From Lepidodermella squamata (taxonomy: Eukaryota; Gastrotricha): a stretch of DNA of 64,000 nt. The notes beneath the pieces were generated by a model. That model saw only the letters and a program-made list of their open reading frames with translations. It searched no databases and was not told the origin of the DNA. Numbering within the stretch: position 1 is the first letter of the stretch; each line of letters opens with the position of its first letter. This document shows positions 22,983 through 33,078 of the stretch, piece by piece. A program made the position numbers and the translations under genes. The stretch lies in NCBI GenBank assembly GCA_047495785.1, contig JBLDXI010000024.1, positions 3,844,001 through 3,908,000 of the forward strand, written 5' to 3'.

Positions 22983-23054
22983 GCGAGTAACTTTTTGCAC
23001 TTATACAGCGTGTCCCAAAAGTATAACAAAGAAAATACGCGGAAAAAGGTAAAG

Positions 23055-23270
23055 GTCTCTAAAATGAGAGACGAAGTAACATCTCATGGCCAGAAGGTTC
23101 AGAAAATTCAGAAAAATTAAAAAAATCACGAGAATAGTAATCGAGTATGTCACTTGCTAATGGCATGGGTAATGGGGTTACAAAATTCCGGAGAAATTTG
23201 GTCCAACCGGGTAAAATACCGGAAATTACCGAACCAGTTACCATCGGGGTTTTCCAGGTTTTTTTCGGTA
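23055..23270 (+). repeat. dispersed repeat, copy 1
   Basis: Begins CTCTAAAATG and includes CCGGAGAAA and AATTACCGAACCA; a related inverted copy lies at about 28845-29010. No coding potential. Just upstream (about 23010) is GTGTCCCAAAAGT, a string often seen at DNA-transposon ends. Confidence 0.6.
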
Positions 23271-23385
23271 AATTTTTTATTTCTTCGGTTAAATCGCGGA
23301 TAAAAGAGAAAATATTCTCTCGGTAGGTTTAATTTTTAATAAAATTAGTTGAAGTTCCTACAAAAAGTGCATGTAAAAAAGCCGG

Positions 23386-23450
23386 CTCCTTGGCAGGGAA
23401 TCGAACCCTGGTCTCCCGCGTGACAGGCGGGGATACTAACCACTCGAGGA
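23386..23450 (-). pseudogene. tRNA-Asp(GTC) lacking 7 nt
   Basis: The anticodon arm (loop with GTC) and T arm match animal tRNA-Asp, but seven nucleotides at the acceptor/D-arm junction (TAGTAT-type) are absent, giving 65 nt. This removes part of box A, so it is probably a pseudogene. TTAAGGATAATGA repeats follow its 5' end. Confidence 0.75.
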
Positions 23451-23531
23451 TTAAGGATAATGATTAAGGATAATGATAAGGAGTCTGCTGTCAGTGCTTT
23501 TGAATTTTAACCATGCAAAAACAGGGTCGCT

Positions 23532-23602
23532 TGCATTGGCCGGGAATCGAACCCGGGCCTCCCGCGTGGCGGGCGAGAATTCTACCACTGAACCACCGCT
23601 GC
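23532..23602 (-). tRNA. tRNA-Gly(GCC) with weakened acceptor stem
   Basis: Body and anticodon GCC match conserved animal Gly(GCC). The 5' acceptor strand GCAGCGG has two mismatches with CCAATGC, so function is doubtful. Confidence 0.7.
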
Positions 23603-23669
23603 TGATGTGATAACATTACAGGCGCTCAAGGTTATGGCATTAGCATTTTTTTATTAGCTCAAACAGCTT

Positions 23670-23737
23670 GGGCCCGTCCGGGATTTGAACCCGAGACCTC
23701 TCGCACCCAAAGCGAGATACCCCTAGACCAACGGGTC
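23670..23737 (-). pseudogene. tRNA-Pro(TGG) lacking 4 nt
   Basis: Anticodon TGG. Compared with the intact Pro(CGG) at 1633-1704, four nucleotides (GATT) between D arm and anticodon stem are missing, and the acceptor start GACCCGT mispairs at position 2. Confidence 0.75.
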
Positions 23738-24011
23738 TGATCCAAAAAAGCATGACGCCAATTTTAAATAGGTAGACTGTCACATCGTAAGATCGTAGAT
23801 TTTCGTAGATTTTGGCAGATTGTCTCAGTTTACAACTTTTTTCTATTGAATAAAATCAGACTGATTCGGAGTTAGTTTATTAGAAGCAATTTGAATGCAC
23901 AAATAGTGAAAAATTGGTCTTCAAATGGACTGGAATTGATAAAAACACCGAAACAACCCGAATCCGTTTCCGAAACGCCAAAGGCGTCTCATTTGAAATA
24001 TGTTTTTCCAT

Positions 24012-26362
24012 TTATCTAATGATTTCAGCCAAGTTTGAACGAGTTGGCATTAACCCATTCGGACGGGGACGCTTTATAACCGGGTACAGCAATGAAGCCG
24101 ATTCGAGAATTGAGAATAACAGTGTCGCCAAACTGATAGCTGATTGCTGATTGGCTGGATTCGCATCTAAAATCACAGCAATCAAAGTACCCGCTGGCAA
24201 CACAGAGGCACCGGTAATAGCAGCGATGCACGATGCAGAAAACTCGCGGCAATGCTCCGAAACACCCCGGATTTGTTTCAGCTGAAACGCAGCCATCAAC
24301 GTGTAGATTAGCAGCAACATCTGAATGGCCCCAAGCGATCCTACGAGTGCAACGCTAACATCCGGCCAGACGCATTTTACGAACCATATTTCCTCTGTCG
24401 TGTCAGAATTTTCATCGTAAATAGGACGGCGACTTGGCTGTTCAATGCATTTTGAGCTCTGATTGACGACTAACCAGGCGGTAATCAGACATAGGCTAGG
24501 GCAAGCTACAACCCGTAAATAGCTGTTTTACGGTCGAATGTTTCAAATGACACGGACGTAAATTCAAGTGTCAGTTTCTGCGATTGCACCGTAGATCTAT
24601 GAAGGCTTGTTGCTGCAGACGGGCGAGCAACGCTCAATCGTGGTATTCTCAGCCCTTCTCGAATATTCGATTTTACATACGAATTTACGACAGATATTCG
24701 TGCTGTGATCAAGCCGCAAACTATGCTCAACCCGAGCCCTAGAAGGAAAAACGAGGCGTTGTCAATGCAGACGCTTCCTGCACTTCGGTTGATCGCGAAA
24801 AGGGCTGAAGCTGCGCTGAGACTCAGACAGCCAATCAAGCCTAAGATTTTCGACCTACTAAAATTCCAAGGACCAAATTTATTGAAAGATATCGCCACCA
24901 CGCCTGACAGCTGAATACAGGACATGAAACCCACCAAGGTCATTACAATCGAAAGAATTACCGTTGAAATATGAAGGAACTCCCTTCGCAAATTTGGTTG
25001 GTCAAGTGGAGGGTTTTGCAAGATCCAATTTGTGTGATAGACCGTTTCCAGTGAGTAACTTCTCAGATCGAATTCTTCCAGACTTTTGTTCAAACTTTGT
25101 TTGACAAGGTACACAGTTTGCATACCAGCTGACTGACTCCATTGAGTCACAACTTGAATATCCCCTAGCAACTGGCCAGTTTCAGTGTATGAAGTTCTGC
25201 CGACTCTGATTCCATTCGGCTCACTAGCCAAAACAACCTCTCGAGCGATGGAAGCTACAAATTCTGGGCGGTTGTGGTAGTCTCTCAGGGATAGATTGAA
25301 TTCAGCTTTTAGCCTGCGATCCGTCTCATTTAGAGCTATCGCGACGGCCGTAAAAACCCCATGGAGGTGAAAGGAGGTCAAGTATTCATCTACAGTGTAG
25401 TTTGTTTCTCGGCTAATGAAAGCCTCAAACTGATCAGCTGTATCTCCCAAGTCAGAGATTCTGTCGCGAATCGTAGGTCGTTGCGCATTTCCGAAGTAGA
25501 AGGTTTGCCTAGCTTGATCTTTCAGCAAGTCCGAACTACAGCCAGGTAATGGAGTTAGTGAGAAAGCTGTTGCACGCGTTAGGAAAACAAATCGAGGCCC
25601 TGTTATTCCAGCCTTGTAAGCCTCACAAAGGAACCGAGGGACGATTGCTGAGCTGAAGCTTAAGATGACTATAATCCTCAGCCCTGATTGCTTCAAGCTT
25701 GCGGTTAATTCGGGTGTGATTTCATTCAAGAGGCTGAAAAATGGAACTTCAACACCAGCCGCAATTGCTCGATCATTGAAAAACAGCCCAGTCGCAAAAT
25801 CGTTAGCGTCGAGGGTTGTCGTGAGCGAGGCGACCTTGTTCCATTTACCGACCTGCTTTATAAATGTGAGCATTGCCATGACAGTCGTTTTTGACGTTGA
25901 CAATGTTAGGAACAAATTCGAGTATAATTTCTTATCCGTCAGAAACGCAGCGCTGCAATAGGACGCCAGTGAAACTGAGTGAATGTGGCTCAGAAAAGGC
26001 CCGACAGACTTACAGCCTGTTGAGAAAGCCGGTCCTGCAACGATTGGTGATTGTAGTCCGATAAACGGGTCCTCTCTGCGGAAGGCAATCAAGCGTGAAG
26101 CTGCTTGCATCCCGCCAAACTCATCAATTATTTGAAATTCGATGAAGTAGTCGCTTAAGACGTCGCTCCTCGCGTTGATTTTATCTGCGACATAGCGAAT
26201 AGTTAACATGCCGGCCTGTACCTGTTTCGGGTCGATCATGTAAATCGGAAATAGCGATGCTACTCGCAGCTTTTGAGATTTGTAGCCCGAGTCAGTCCTA
26301 GTCTGAATTGCAGAAAAATGTGAAAGTAGAAATGTCACTATGATGAACGTGTTTTGAACCAT
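24012..26362 (-). CDS. class C GPCR, GABA-B-receptor-like
   Basis: Starts at ATG 26360-26362 with a signal peptide. A long extracellular bilobed (type 1 periplasmic-binding, ANF-receptor) domain covers about residues 32-440: L-R-V-A-S-L-F-P-I, A-G-M-L-T-I-R-Y-V-A-D-K-I-N. The 7TM core follows: TM1 V-I-L-S-I-V-M-T-L-V-G-F, TM2 and TM3 up to about 24650. After at least one intron, TM4-TM7 lie in 24012-24495. The intron lies between about 24680 and 24495; I could not fix its donor. There is no Cys-rich linker, which fits GABA-B-type rather than metabotropic glutamate or calcium-sensing receptors. It would signal through G proteins at the cell surface; ligand unknown. Confidence 0.8.
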
Positions 26363-26738
26363 TTTGCTGTCAATAACAAGCGGAAGAAAAAAATAGAAAT
26401 AAAAAACTTTTGTTGAATTCTACTGTAACGACGAATTTCCGCTTGCATTGATGTATAAGTGAATATAAACTGAGTTTATTGTCAAATCTATAAAGGCGTC
26501 TGCATCCGGCAAATCTCGCACTCACTGAGAAATGACTGCTAATAAAAGGTCAAGTATGATATTGTCGAAATTCAATGGAAAAGTAGTCAAGATTCAAAAT
26601 GGAAACCAGCGAGCTAAATACAATATTTATTGTATTTGAAACGTCCGGCCAGTGGATAAATTAAAGGACCTCGAGGTTGGGGGTGCGGTACCATTGCTTT
26701 CTTTCATTTTTACTTTTATCCGTTTTTATGGCGATCTA
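26363..26738. other. spacer
   Basis: No gene seen; upstream region of the class C receptor. The tRNA pseudo-block begins at 26739. Confidence 0.5.
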
Positions 26739-26800
26739 AGGAGCCAGACTCAAGATCAGGTCCTCGAAAGAGGGCGTGGGTTGGAACCCCACTTCTGACA
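26739..26800 (+). pseudogene. tRNA-Leu(CAA) 3' fragment
   Basis: Only the anticodon arm, variable arm, T arm and 3' acceptor remain. The 5' third is replaced by unrelated sequence, and the T-loop box B carries a change (GGTTGGAAC). Confidence 0.8.
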
Positions 26801-26896
26801 CTATTTTTCACATTTTTAGCGTAATTTCCGGTCATTTTGCCCAATATAGCAACCTATCTTCAATGTTAGCAATGGTTACGCGAAAAAATTGCCAAC

Positions 26897-26968
26897 TGGA
26901 GGCATCGGGGATTGAACCCGAGACCTTCACAATGCGAATGAGACGCTCTACCACTGAGCTATGCCCCC
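26897..26968 (-). tRNA. tRNA-Ala(CGC)
   Basis: Inverted copy of 550-621; anticodon CGC. Confidence 0.9.
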
Positions 26969-27066
26969 TAGGCTGGTGCAAGAAAAGGTTTGAATGGTAA
27001 AAAATATTCTGATCGCAAGTTTCCAGCAGTGAGCAGTGAGCTAAGTTTGTTTGAAAAAACTTACCA

Positions 27067-27138
27067 AGGTCCCATCGAGAATCGAACTCGAGTCGCTGGA
27101 TTCAGAGTCCAGAGTGCTAACCGCTACACCATGGAACC
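27067..27138 (-). tRNA. tRNA-Gln(CTG)
   Basis: Inverted copy of 384-455; anticodon CTG. Confidence 0.94.
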
Positions 27139-27235
27139 TCTCGAACCCTGGTTTGGTGAAGATCAACTATAATCGATTTACTATTTACTAGTCAAATGTG
27201 TCTGAAATGTGTCTCAAACGTGAGCTAAAAACGTG

Positions 27236-27307
27236 TGCGTCAGCCGGGAGTCGAACCCGGATCGGCTGCTTGGAAGGCAACCATGCTGACCGTTACACCA
27301 CTGACGC
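27236..27307 (-). tRNA. tRNA-Gly(TCC)
   Basis: Inverted copy of 223-294; anticodon TCC, all arms intact. Confidence 0.94.
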
Positions 27308-27663
27308 CTGATGAATGCGACGACTTGGAGAATGTGAAAGACTGTGCTTGAACCCACTTCTTTTCTTGAAGCAACGCCCAAAGACGCAAGAGGATGCATT
27401 CTTTCAAGGTTTTTGCGCTTTGGTCACCTCGCGGTAAAAACTCCTGGTTCCATAATATGCATTCATAGCAATTTCATGATACTTTCATCTGTTCTCTATC
27501 AGGTTAACAGATTGCATGGTGGCATCCGCAAAAAGAGCAGTATATTTGTTGGTCATCAGTTGTCCAGTGCAATGAGGTTTTATCTTCTCCTTGAATACTG
27601 AATACCAGTCGTGAGAGGCAATTATTAATAGGAACGTGGATTGGCGCTATCTGAGTATCGGTA
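27308..27663. other. spacer
   Basis: Nothing recognised between tRNA-Gly and tRNA-Thr. Confidence 0.5.
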
Positions 27664-27735
27664 GGCTCAGTAGCTTAGTGGTAGAGCGTCTGCCTAGTAA
27701 GCAGAAGATCGAGGGTTCGATCCCCCCCTGAGCCT
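27664..27735 (+). tRNA. tRNA-Thr(AGT)
   Basis: 72 nt, anticodon AGT, acceptor GGCTCAG/CTGAGCC fully paired; the intact counterpart of the 2-nt-shorter gene at 1340-1409. Confidence 0.93.
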
Positions 27736-27990
27736 GTCTGTTACTTTTTATTTTTATTTTTATTTTTATTATTTAATAATTATTTTGATCAATAGAAATG
27801 TCTCCCATCAAATTGCTATATCATAAGATAGATAAAAATTTGAGACTGGCTGATTTTATCTAAATAGGAAGTGAAGATTGCGCGGATGCCAGGTTACGCT
27901 TCCAAACTGTATTTCTCTCTCAAGTTGCGCAATAACTTCTTCTTCTGTACCAATCACACTGTTGGGTAATCTCTTCTTCAATTTTCAGAA

Positions 27991-27998
27991 TATAAAAG
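27991..27998 (+). promoter_or_regulatory. TATA-like box of the Gln-rich protein gene
   Basis: TATAAAAG about 95 bp upstream of the ATG at 28086; consistent with a strong regulated RNA polymerase II promoter for a secreted product. Confidence 0.5.
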
Positions 27999-28085
27999 CC
28001 GATCAATTTTCCCGAAACAGCATCAAGCAATATTTTCCGTATCGCAATTCGTGTTTCAATAACACCGCGCAGCTATAATATTCAA

Positions 28086-28541
28086 ATGAATTCGATGTTG
28101 ATCATTCTGCTAATCGGCGCCCTATTTGCCGGCGCCGCCCTGGCAAATTCGATCGGCGGCTTCGAAGGCCAGATCAAGGAAGAACAGCAGAAAATGATGC
28201 ACGGCCGGCAGCAAGTGGAGCAGCAAAAGCAGCAGGACACGCAGCGCCAGGAGCCGAAACAGCCGGTTGTTCAACAGGCCGTCTACCTGGAACCCATCAC
28301 CAAGGCGCCGATCGTCCAGACCATCGTCCAGCCAGTTGTTCAGCGCATCGAACAGCAGAAGGTTGTTCAGCCGGTGGTCGAAACTGTGACGAAGCCGACG
28401 CTGGTCAAGGCGCCGATTGTCAAAGACCAGGCTAATATTGGCCAGGAATTGGGTCAAAACAAGCAACAGGAACAGGGTGGCCAGCAGCAGCAGCAAAAGT
28501 ATGAAAACCGCAACCAGGAACAACAACACCAGCAATACTAA
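28086..28541 (+). CDS. small secreted Gln/Val/Pro-rich protein
   Basis: 151 aa, single exon. An N-terminal signal peptide (about residues 4-20) is followed by low-complexity sequence: Q-rich runs, repeated V-V-Q-P-V and K-A-P-I-V motifs, and a Q/H/N-rich tail. There are no cysteines after the signal. AATAAA occurs near 28627. Codon choice is GC-richer than the flanks. It could be a cuticle, mucus or other extracellular matrix protein; I do not recognise a family. Confidence 0.75.
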   Translation: MNSMLIILLIGALFAGAALANSIGGFEGQIKEEQQKMMHGRQQVEQQKQQDTQRQEPKQPVVQQAVYLEPITKAPIVQTIVQPVVQRIEQQKVVQPVVETVTKPTLVKAPIVKDQANIGQELGQNKQQEQGGQQQQQKYENRNQEQQHQQY

Positions 28542-28844
28542 ATAATTTTTCAAATTGTCAGCTTCCGATTCATGATAATAATACGCCCTTATTATACCTA
28601 AATATACGCTGCTGCCGAGGATTGTAAATAAAACTGTAAATAATGGCATTTAGCTATTTTTGTGTGATATTTTGGGACATTTTTCCGGTTAAAAAAATAC
28701 ATTAATTCCATGATAATTTTTTAACAGAATACCTTCCAGTGGAACCAATTTTTTTCTTTGTAACTAACTCAGAATATTATAAGGTACAATTTTTCAAACC
28801 GGTTCGAAAAGTGTCATTTATTATATTGATTGTTTAGCCCGGAA

Positions 28845-29010
28845 AATGCCACTGGAGATTGGTTCGGTAATTTTCGGTATTTCACTCAGTTGGGCCAACT
28901 TTCTCCGGGTTTTTTAATTTAGTGAGATGCCGCCCTCATGACATTTTAAATATTTCTAAGATTTTTCTGGCCTTGAGATTTGACTTCGTTTCGCATTTTA
29001 GAGTTTCCGA
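28845..29010 (-). repeat. dispersed repeat, copy 2 (inverted)
   Basis: The reverse complement matches 23055-23270 in several blocks (CTCTAAAATG, GGCCAGAA, CCGGAGAAA, ATTACCGAACCA) with indels between, indicating an old interspersed element. Confidence 0.6.
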
Positions 29011-30558
29011 TCCCTTCTAGTACATTTACTTTGCGTTTTACGCGTTACTTATGGAACAAGCTGGGTACGATGGAATGTGTGTTCCATTATTTCGACTTTC
29101 CCTAAATGTTACCTGGCCAGCTAAAGGTTACAACTTAAATTTACAACTTACAAATTAACTTTAAAATAACAACTTTTATGTGAAATTAAAATGAAGCTCT
29201 ATATATTCTATTTTTATATTTCCTTATCCACGGTAAAAAAAAGGTGAGCTGCCGTTGTTGTAATATTGTTTCGTTTTCCTTATGGTTGACTCAAATTTAT
29301 GTCATCTCCAATTGTCCTATCCTTATGTAACTGTCCTGCAATTATCTGTTTCCTTTCAAACTTAACTTTGTCGAGCTGCCCTCTCTGGGTGTCATAGCTT
29401 TGAAATAAATAAAAATAAATAAACAACTCTCACAGAAATTCGCATAATAAAATTTACCAATCCTTATTCGGCTCAGTGAATTTTCCGGGCGAAAATAATC
29501 AATTAATTAGTTTTATTTTTGCCTTTTTAAGCTTACCTATAACATCGAGCTTTATTCTGGGGATTTTTACTACGACTACGCAATTAATTTTTATTGACAT
29601 TTTCCTCTTCATAAAATTTCGTTTGAATTTTATTGCGTATAAATTAATCAAGATTTATGACCCAAAAATATGCCCGGGCTGGAACGGCTTATAAGGAACA
29701 GGATTTTCGATAAGTGTTCACCAGTCTCCATCGGGAACTGAGTCAAGGTAAGCAGAGGCATCTATTTTTGAATTGTTGCAATATTATTTCTCTCCTCAGA
29801 AATCTACCTATCGGCGTTTCGACTGATATGGTTCTTCAATCGATATAATCAAGTAACGGAAAGAAGTGATCAAAGCGATTCTGGATATCTCATTTTCGTC
29901 ATTCTTCCCGACTCATTGCAGCATAGGTACTTGTTATCATCGGTAATCGAAAACTGAGCGCCGTGGATTTTCCCTGGACATCGCCGTAATCGAACAAGAA
30001 GAATTTCTATCAGCCGACACGTTGCAACCTCACTAGAAACTAGATTTTAGATTGATTTTTTCTGGCTGTAAGAATCAGTTTATTTGTATTCCTATCCATT
30101 TTCGTCGCTCGATTTCGTACCCAAAATGGTTGATTCAACGTGAGCGCACTGGGTGGCTTCCCATTCAAATCTGATAGCAAGGAACTGAGTATTTGAGCAA
30201 TTCTCGAAGTATCTACGCTTGATATAAGTAGTTGACCGCGTCTGCAAGAGCACATAGTGGCAGAATAAGCTGGTTCTTTGGTTCGCTCGAAATCCTCTCG
30301 ACGAAATTGTTCATTATTTGTGTTTAAAAATCACTTCAATTTCAAGCTGGAATTGAGATTGAATGTGGTCGATTTTAGTTCCTCGAGCACTGTTGATGGA
30401 GCATCGTCAGCTTGAGCGGTTTTTACGCTATCGTCAGCCGAAAAACGCCTCTGTGATCCGTGTACTCGCCATTGCAAAAAAGAATATAAATTACGAAAAT
30501 TTAAGAATTATTTGAAATAAACACTGATGATTTGTTGGAATATCTGCACTTTTTCCTG

Positions 30559-30567
30559 TATATAAGG
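30559..30567 (+). promoter_or_regulatory. TATA box of tRNA-Sec
   Basis: TATATAAGG at -31 to -23 relative to tRNA-Sec. Animal tRNA-Sec genes use an external TATA/PSE promoter rather than box A, so this fits the known arrangement. Confidence 0.7.
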
Positions 30568-30589
30568 CTGTTAACATGATCTAATTTTC

Positions 30590-30676
30590 GCCCGGATGAA
30601 CTGGGAAGGTTCCTGGCTAGGACTTCAAATCCTAGGGCCATTCGCGTGGCAGTGGTTCGACTCCACCTTTCGGGCG
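30590..30676 (+). tRNA. selenocysteine tRNA (tRNA-Sec, TCA)
   Basis: 87 nt, the usual animal length. Starts GCCCGGATGA, has the anticodon loop ACTTCAAAT with TCA, a long variable arm, and the T-arm/acceptor GGTTCGACTCCACCTTTCGGGCG typical of eukaryotic tRNA-Sec (long acceptor-T stack). It implies that the organism makes selenoproteins. Confidence 0.95.
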
Positions 30677-30768
30677 ATTTGTTTTTTCTCGAGTTTTTTC
30701 TCTTACTTCCACAACACTACTATATATCCTACATTAGTTCATTCAACAATTTGGTCATTATTTATGTT

Positions 30769-31182
30769 TTAGAAGTTGAGGCGGTATGTGACGCATTCGC
30801 TGCATTTGTAGCCTTCATCGCCGCATTGTCTGTTGATGCAAGCGTCCATCACTCGCTTGGAATCAACCCATGGAAAGCTGGATGGTGGTCGAGGAATTCG
30901 CCGGAATAAACGTTCGCATTTCTCCTCCAATACTTCGCAATAAGCTTCACCCTTGTCCAGCTCGAAGCATCGATTCTTCAGCTTTGCAACTTGATTTTTC
31001 ATTACAGCTTCCTGTTTCGGGTTAAGTTTCTCTCGCTTCATATTGTCGAGACCTATCATCATATAAAATGCTCTGTTGTTAGAAGGAATTTTATCGTTTT
31101 CTCATTACTTACAGCTATGTGCTGATGTAGCGATGACCATAACCGCAAAGGTAAACAGAAAGAAAGCGTTTCCACTGCTCAT
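30769..31182 (-). CDS. small secreted cysteine-rich protein
   Basis: Exons complement(30769..31052, 31113..31182), frame exact, 117 aa. A clear signal peptide (residues 1-22) is followed by a basic helical part and eight cysteines in the mature chain, giving potentially four disulfides (spacing includes C-x-x-C near the end). No family recognised. It could be a secreted effector, hormone-like or defence peptide. Confidence 0.75.
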
Positions 31183-32816
31183 CCTTCAAAAGCCAATATT
31201 ATAAGTAGTAATAAGATACTATTCGAATTCCAAGTCGGAAGCCGCCCAGGCGAAAAATTACTAAATGAATGTGGTTTACTTGGTTCTTGCGAATCAAACA
31301 TACTTGGTTTCCGAGGGATAAACTCTCCATTAGCGTCGTAGGCGGAAGCGGCTTTGAATAATCACCCTAAAAACTTCCACAATATGAAACGCCGAACAGA
31401 CAAAACTATGAATTTTTCTTTGTCGTGGACATCATAAATCGATCGCGAAATCTGAAATGAGTAATCGACACTTTACTTTATTTGCTTGGAGCGGAGCAAT
31501 TAGCTCAAAGATAAAACATGAACGTGGCGTACTACGGAACTTCGGCATCAGAGATTCCTAATAAACATCAAAACCTTTCACTTTTTCTCTGACTGTTCCC
31601 AAATCGAATTTTTGACAAAGCTGTGGACTGAAAATTGACTATTTCCGCGCAAAACAATTATAGGTAAAGCTGAATTTAATATACGATGGCAAGGGAAGCC
31701 TTCAGCTTTTGTGGAAAACAACATATTTCAGCGAATAAAAACAGCACGCAGTTGATTCTCTGATCTTTCTAACCAGCTATACTCGTGAAGTATAGCCACT
31801 AGCCACTCGCGAAGATGTTTGCTGCTAAAGTTTCCACTTTGACACACCAAATCCGGCAAAATAACCGTCAAACGTCATGCGAAACAAAACGTAACCAAGG
31901 GAATCAGCGGGTAATTTCAAAATTCCTCCTTCGCATATTTTTACAAATTATTATTAATAAATATTAATAAATTGTAAATTATCACATTATCTGCCATGAT
32001 ATAATTTTCTCGAAATCAAAAAATTATTATTATCAAATAACGGGTATCAAGTTTCTTGAGCGACATTTGGTGGGCGGTGTGTTCTTGCAGCCTTTGTTTC
32101 TCGCTGTCTTGAGCTGCTGCGTTATCCGTCGCCGGTCGCCTGTGGCATGCCGCTTACGGCTTACGGTTGTTGCGACATGTTGCGCGCAGCTATCGGGCAT
32201 TCTGCGAGGCGTTCTGGAGCAAGTTTTACTTTAACCATGCGTCGAGTTCCGCATCCAAGGCGAAGACGGAAGACGAGAGGCTCGTTGCCGGTTGCCGATC
32301 GATAGCGGGTAGTGGAAACACTACAGGGCTGAATCGGAAATGAGCTACTTGCAACCGCGCTGCTACCCCATTCTTCATTATTCAGCCTTCAGCCCCTATG
32401 GCTAAATGGCGTGTGGCGCTTTTAGTAATGTGATCCCATGGGGACCTTGGTATTTGGTATGGTATCCATCATATTGAAAGTCTTCGGTTAGCAGCTTGAC
32501 TGATAGGGATTGACTGATGCTTGACTGGGCATAGGGAAGACAAAATAAAGTTATCCACTTTTCTGTTGCCCCATTTGCCCCATTGCTTACTTTACGGTTT
32601 ACGTAATACCCAGTGCCTTGTTATAAATGCGGCAATGTTGCCAAGGTTACAATGCATTTAGGTTGGAGTTACGTGTAATAATCTCTTTCCTTTATCTTGC
32701 TCTAACGTTGATCAATTGATCAATTGGATATCGAAGTGCTACTGACAGCCCTGATTCTTTCAAATTTTATTTGTCAATTATTTTTGCATAGCAATTCATG
32801 TAACTTAATAGTTACT
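31183..32816. other. 1.6 kb region without supported genes
   Basis: Nothing coding found. A GC-richer part (about 32090-32350) stands out from the AT-rich surroundings but matches no RNA I recognise. Confidence 0.45.
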
Positions 32817-33052
32817 ATGGCTAAGCGTCCATTGGGTATTATGACGAAAGTTGCCATTGGCTGGGCTGCAATTTTCACTACTGGTATCGCGCTCTTTGTT
32901 GTAGCTAAAGTAAGCGTTGTGTTAAACGGTCTTTCCGGTTCTCTATCTTTATGATTACGCAGAGCCAAGTCGATAATTACCGCCTCGAACAGATGCAAAA
33001 GCGTCGTGAAATTCGTCAACGTGTCCTATCTGAAGATTCAAACAAACAATAA
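32817..33052 (+). CDS. 60-aa single-pass membrane protein, possibly PET117-like
   Basis: Exons 32817..32909 and 32963..33052 (53-bp intron), frame exact. Short basic N-terminus, a T-K-V-A-I-G lead into one hydrophobic helix (about residues 11-31), and a charged helical tail. Size and topology recall the cytochrome c oxidase assembly factor PET117 (S-K-V-V-L-G start), but similarity is weak and another small mitochondrial protein is possible. It ends 26 bp before RARS2 on the same strand, so co-transcription is likely, which also supports a mitochondrial role. Confidence 0.65.
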
Positions 33053-33065
33053 CGTCATCTCAATA

Positions 33066-33073
33066 TTTTCTAG
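33066..33073 (+). promoter_or_regulatory. candidate trans-splice acceptor of RARS2
   Basis: TTTTCTAG ends 5 bp before the RARS2 ATG, inside a 26-bp intercistronic gap that is too short for an independent promoter. Confidence 0.55.
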
Positions 33074-33078
33074 TAAAA

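Larger units (their letters stand above)
26739..27310 (-). repeat. tRNA block copy 3, inverted (Gly-Gln-Ala-Leu)
   Basis: The reverse complement matches about 220-800, including spacer strings around TTTACTAG and AGCTCACG. The Leu gene at one edge is truncated, so one breakpoint lies inside it. Confidence 0.85.
28542..30589. other. 2 kb region without supported genes
   Basis: AT-rich. It contains the inverted repeat copy at about 28845-29010 and short open frames that lack features of real genes. Confidence 0.5.

Noticed and set aside
28122-28649. 175-codon minus-strand frame rich in Leu
   Set aside because: Mirror of the Gln-rich CAG/CTG codons of the secreted protein on the plus strand.
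30040-30255. 71-codon minus-strand frame with an ATG
   Set aside because: No signal peptide, domain, splice partner or homology that I can recognise; compatible with chance in an AT-rich spacer.
32090-32350. GC-richer island considered as a structured RNA gene
   Set aside because: No match to conserved snRNA, 7SK, SRP, RNase P or 5S motifs that I could see.
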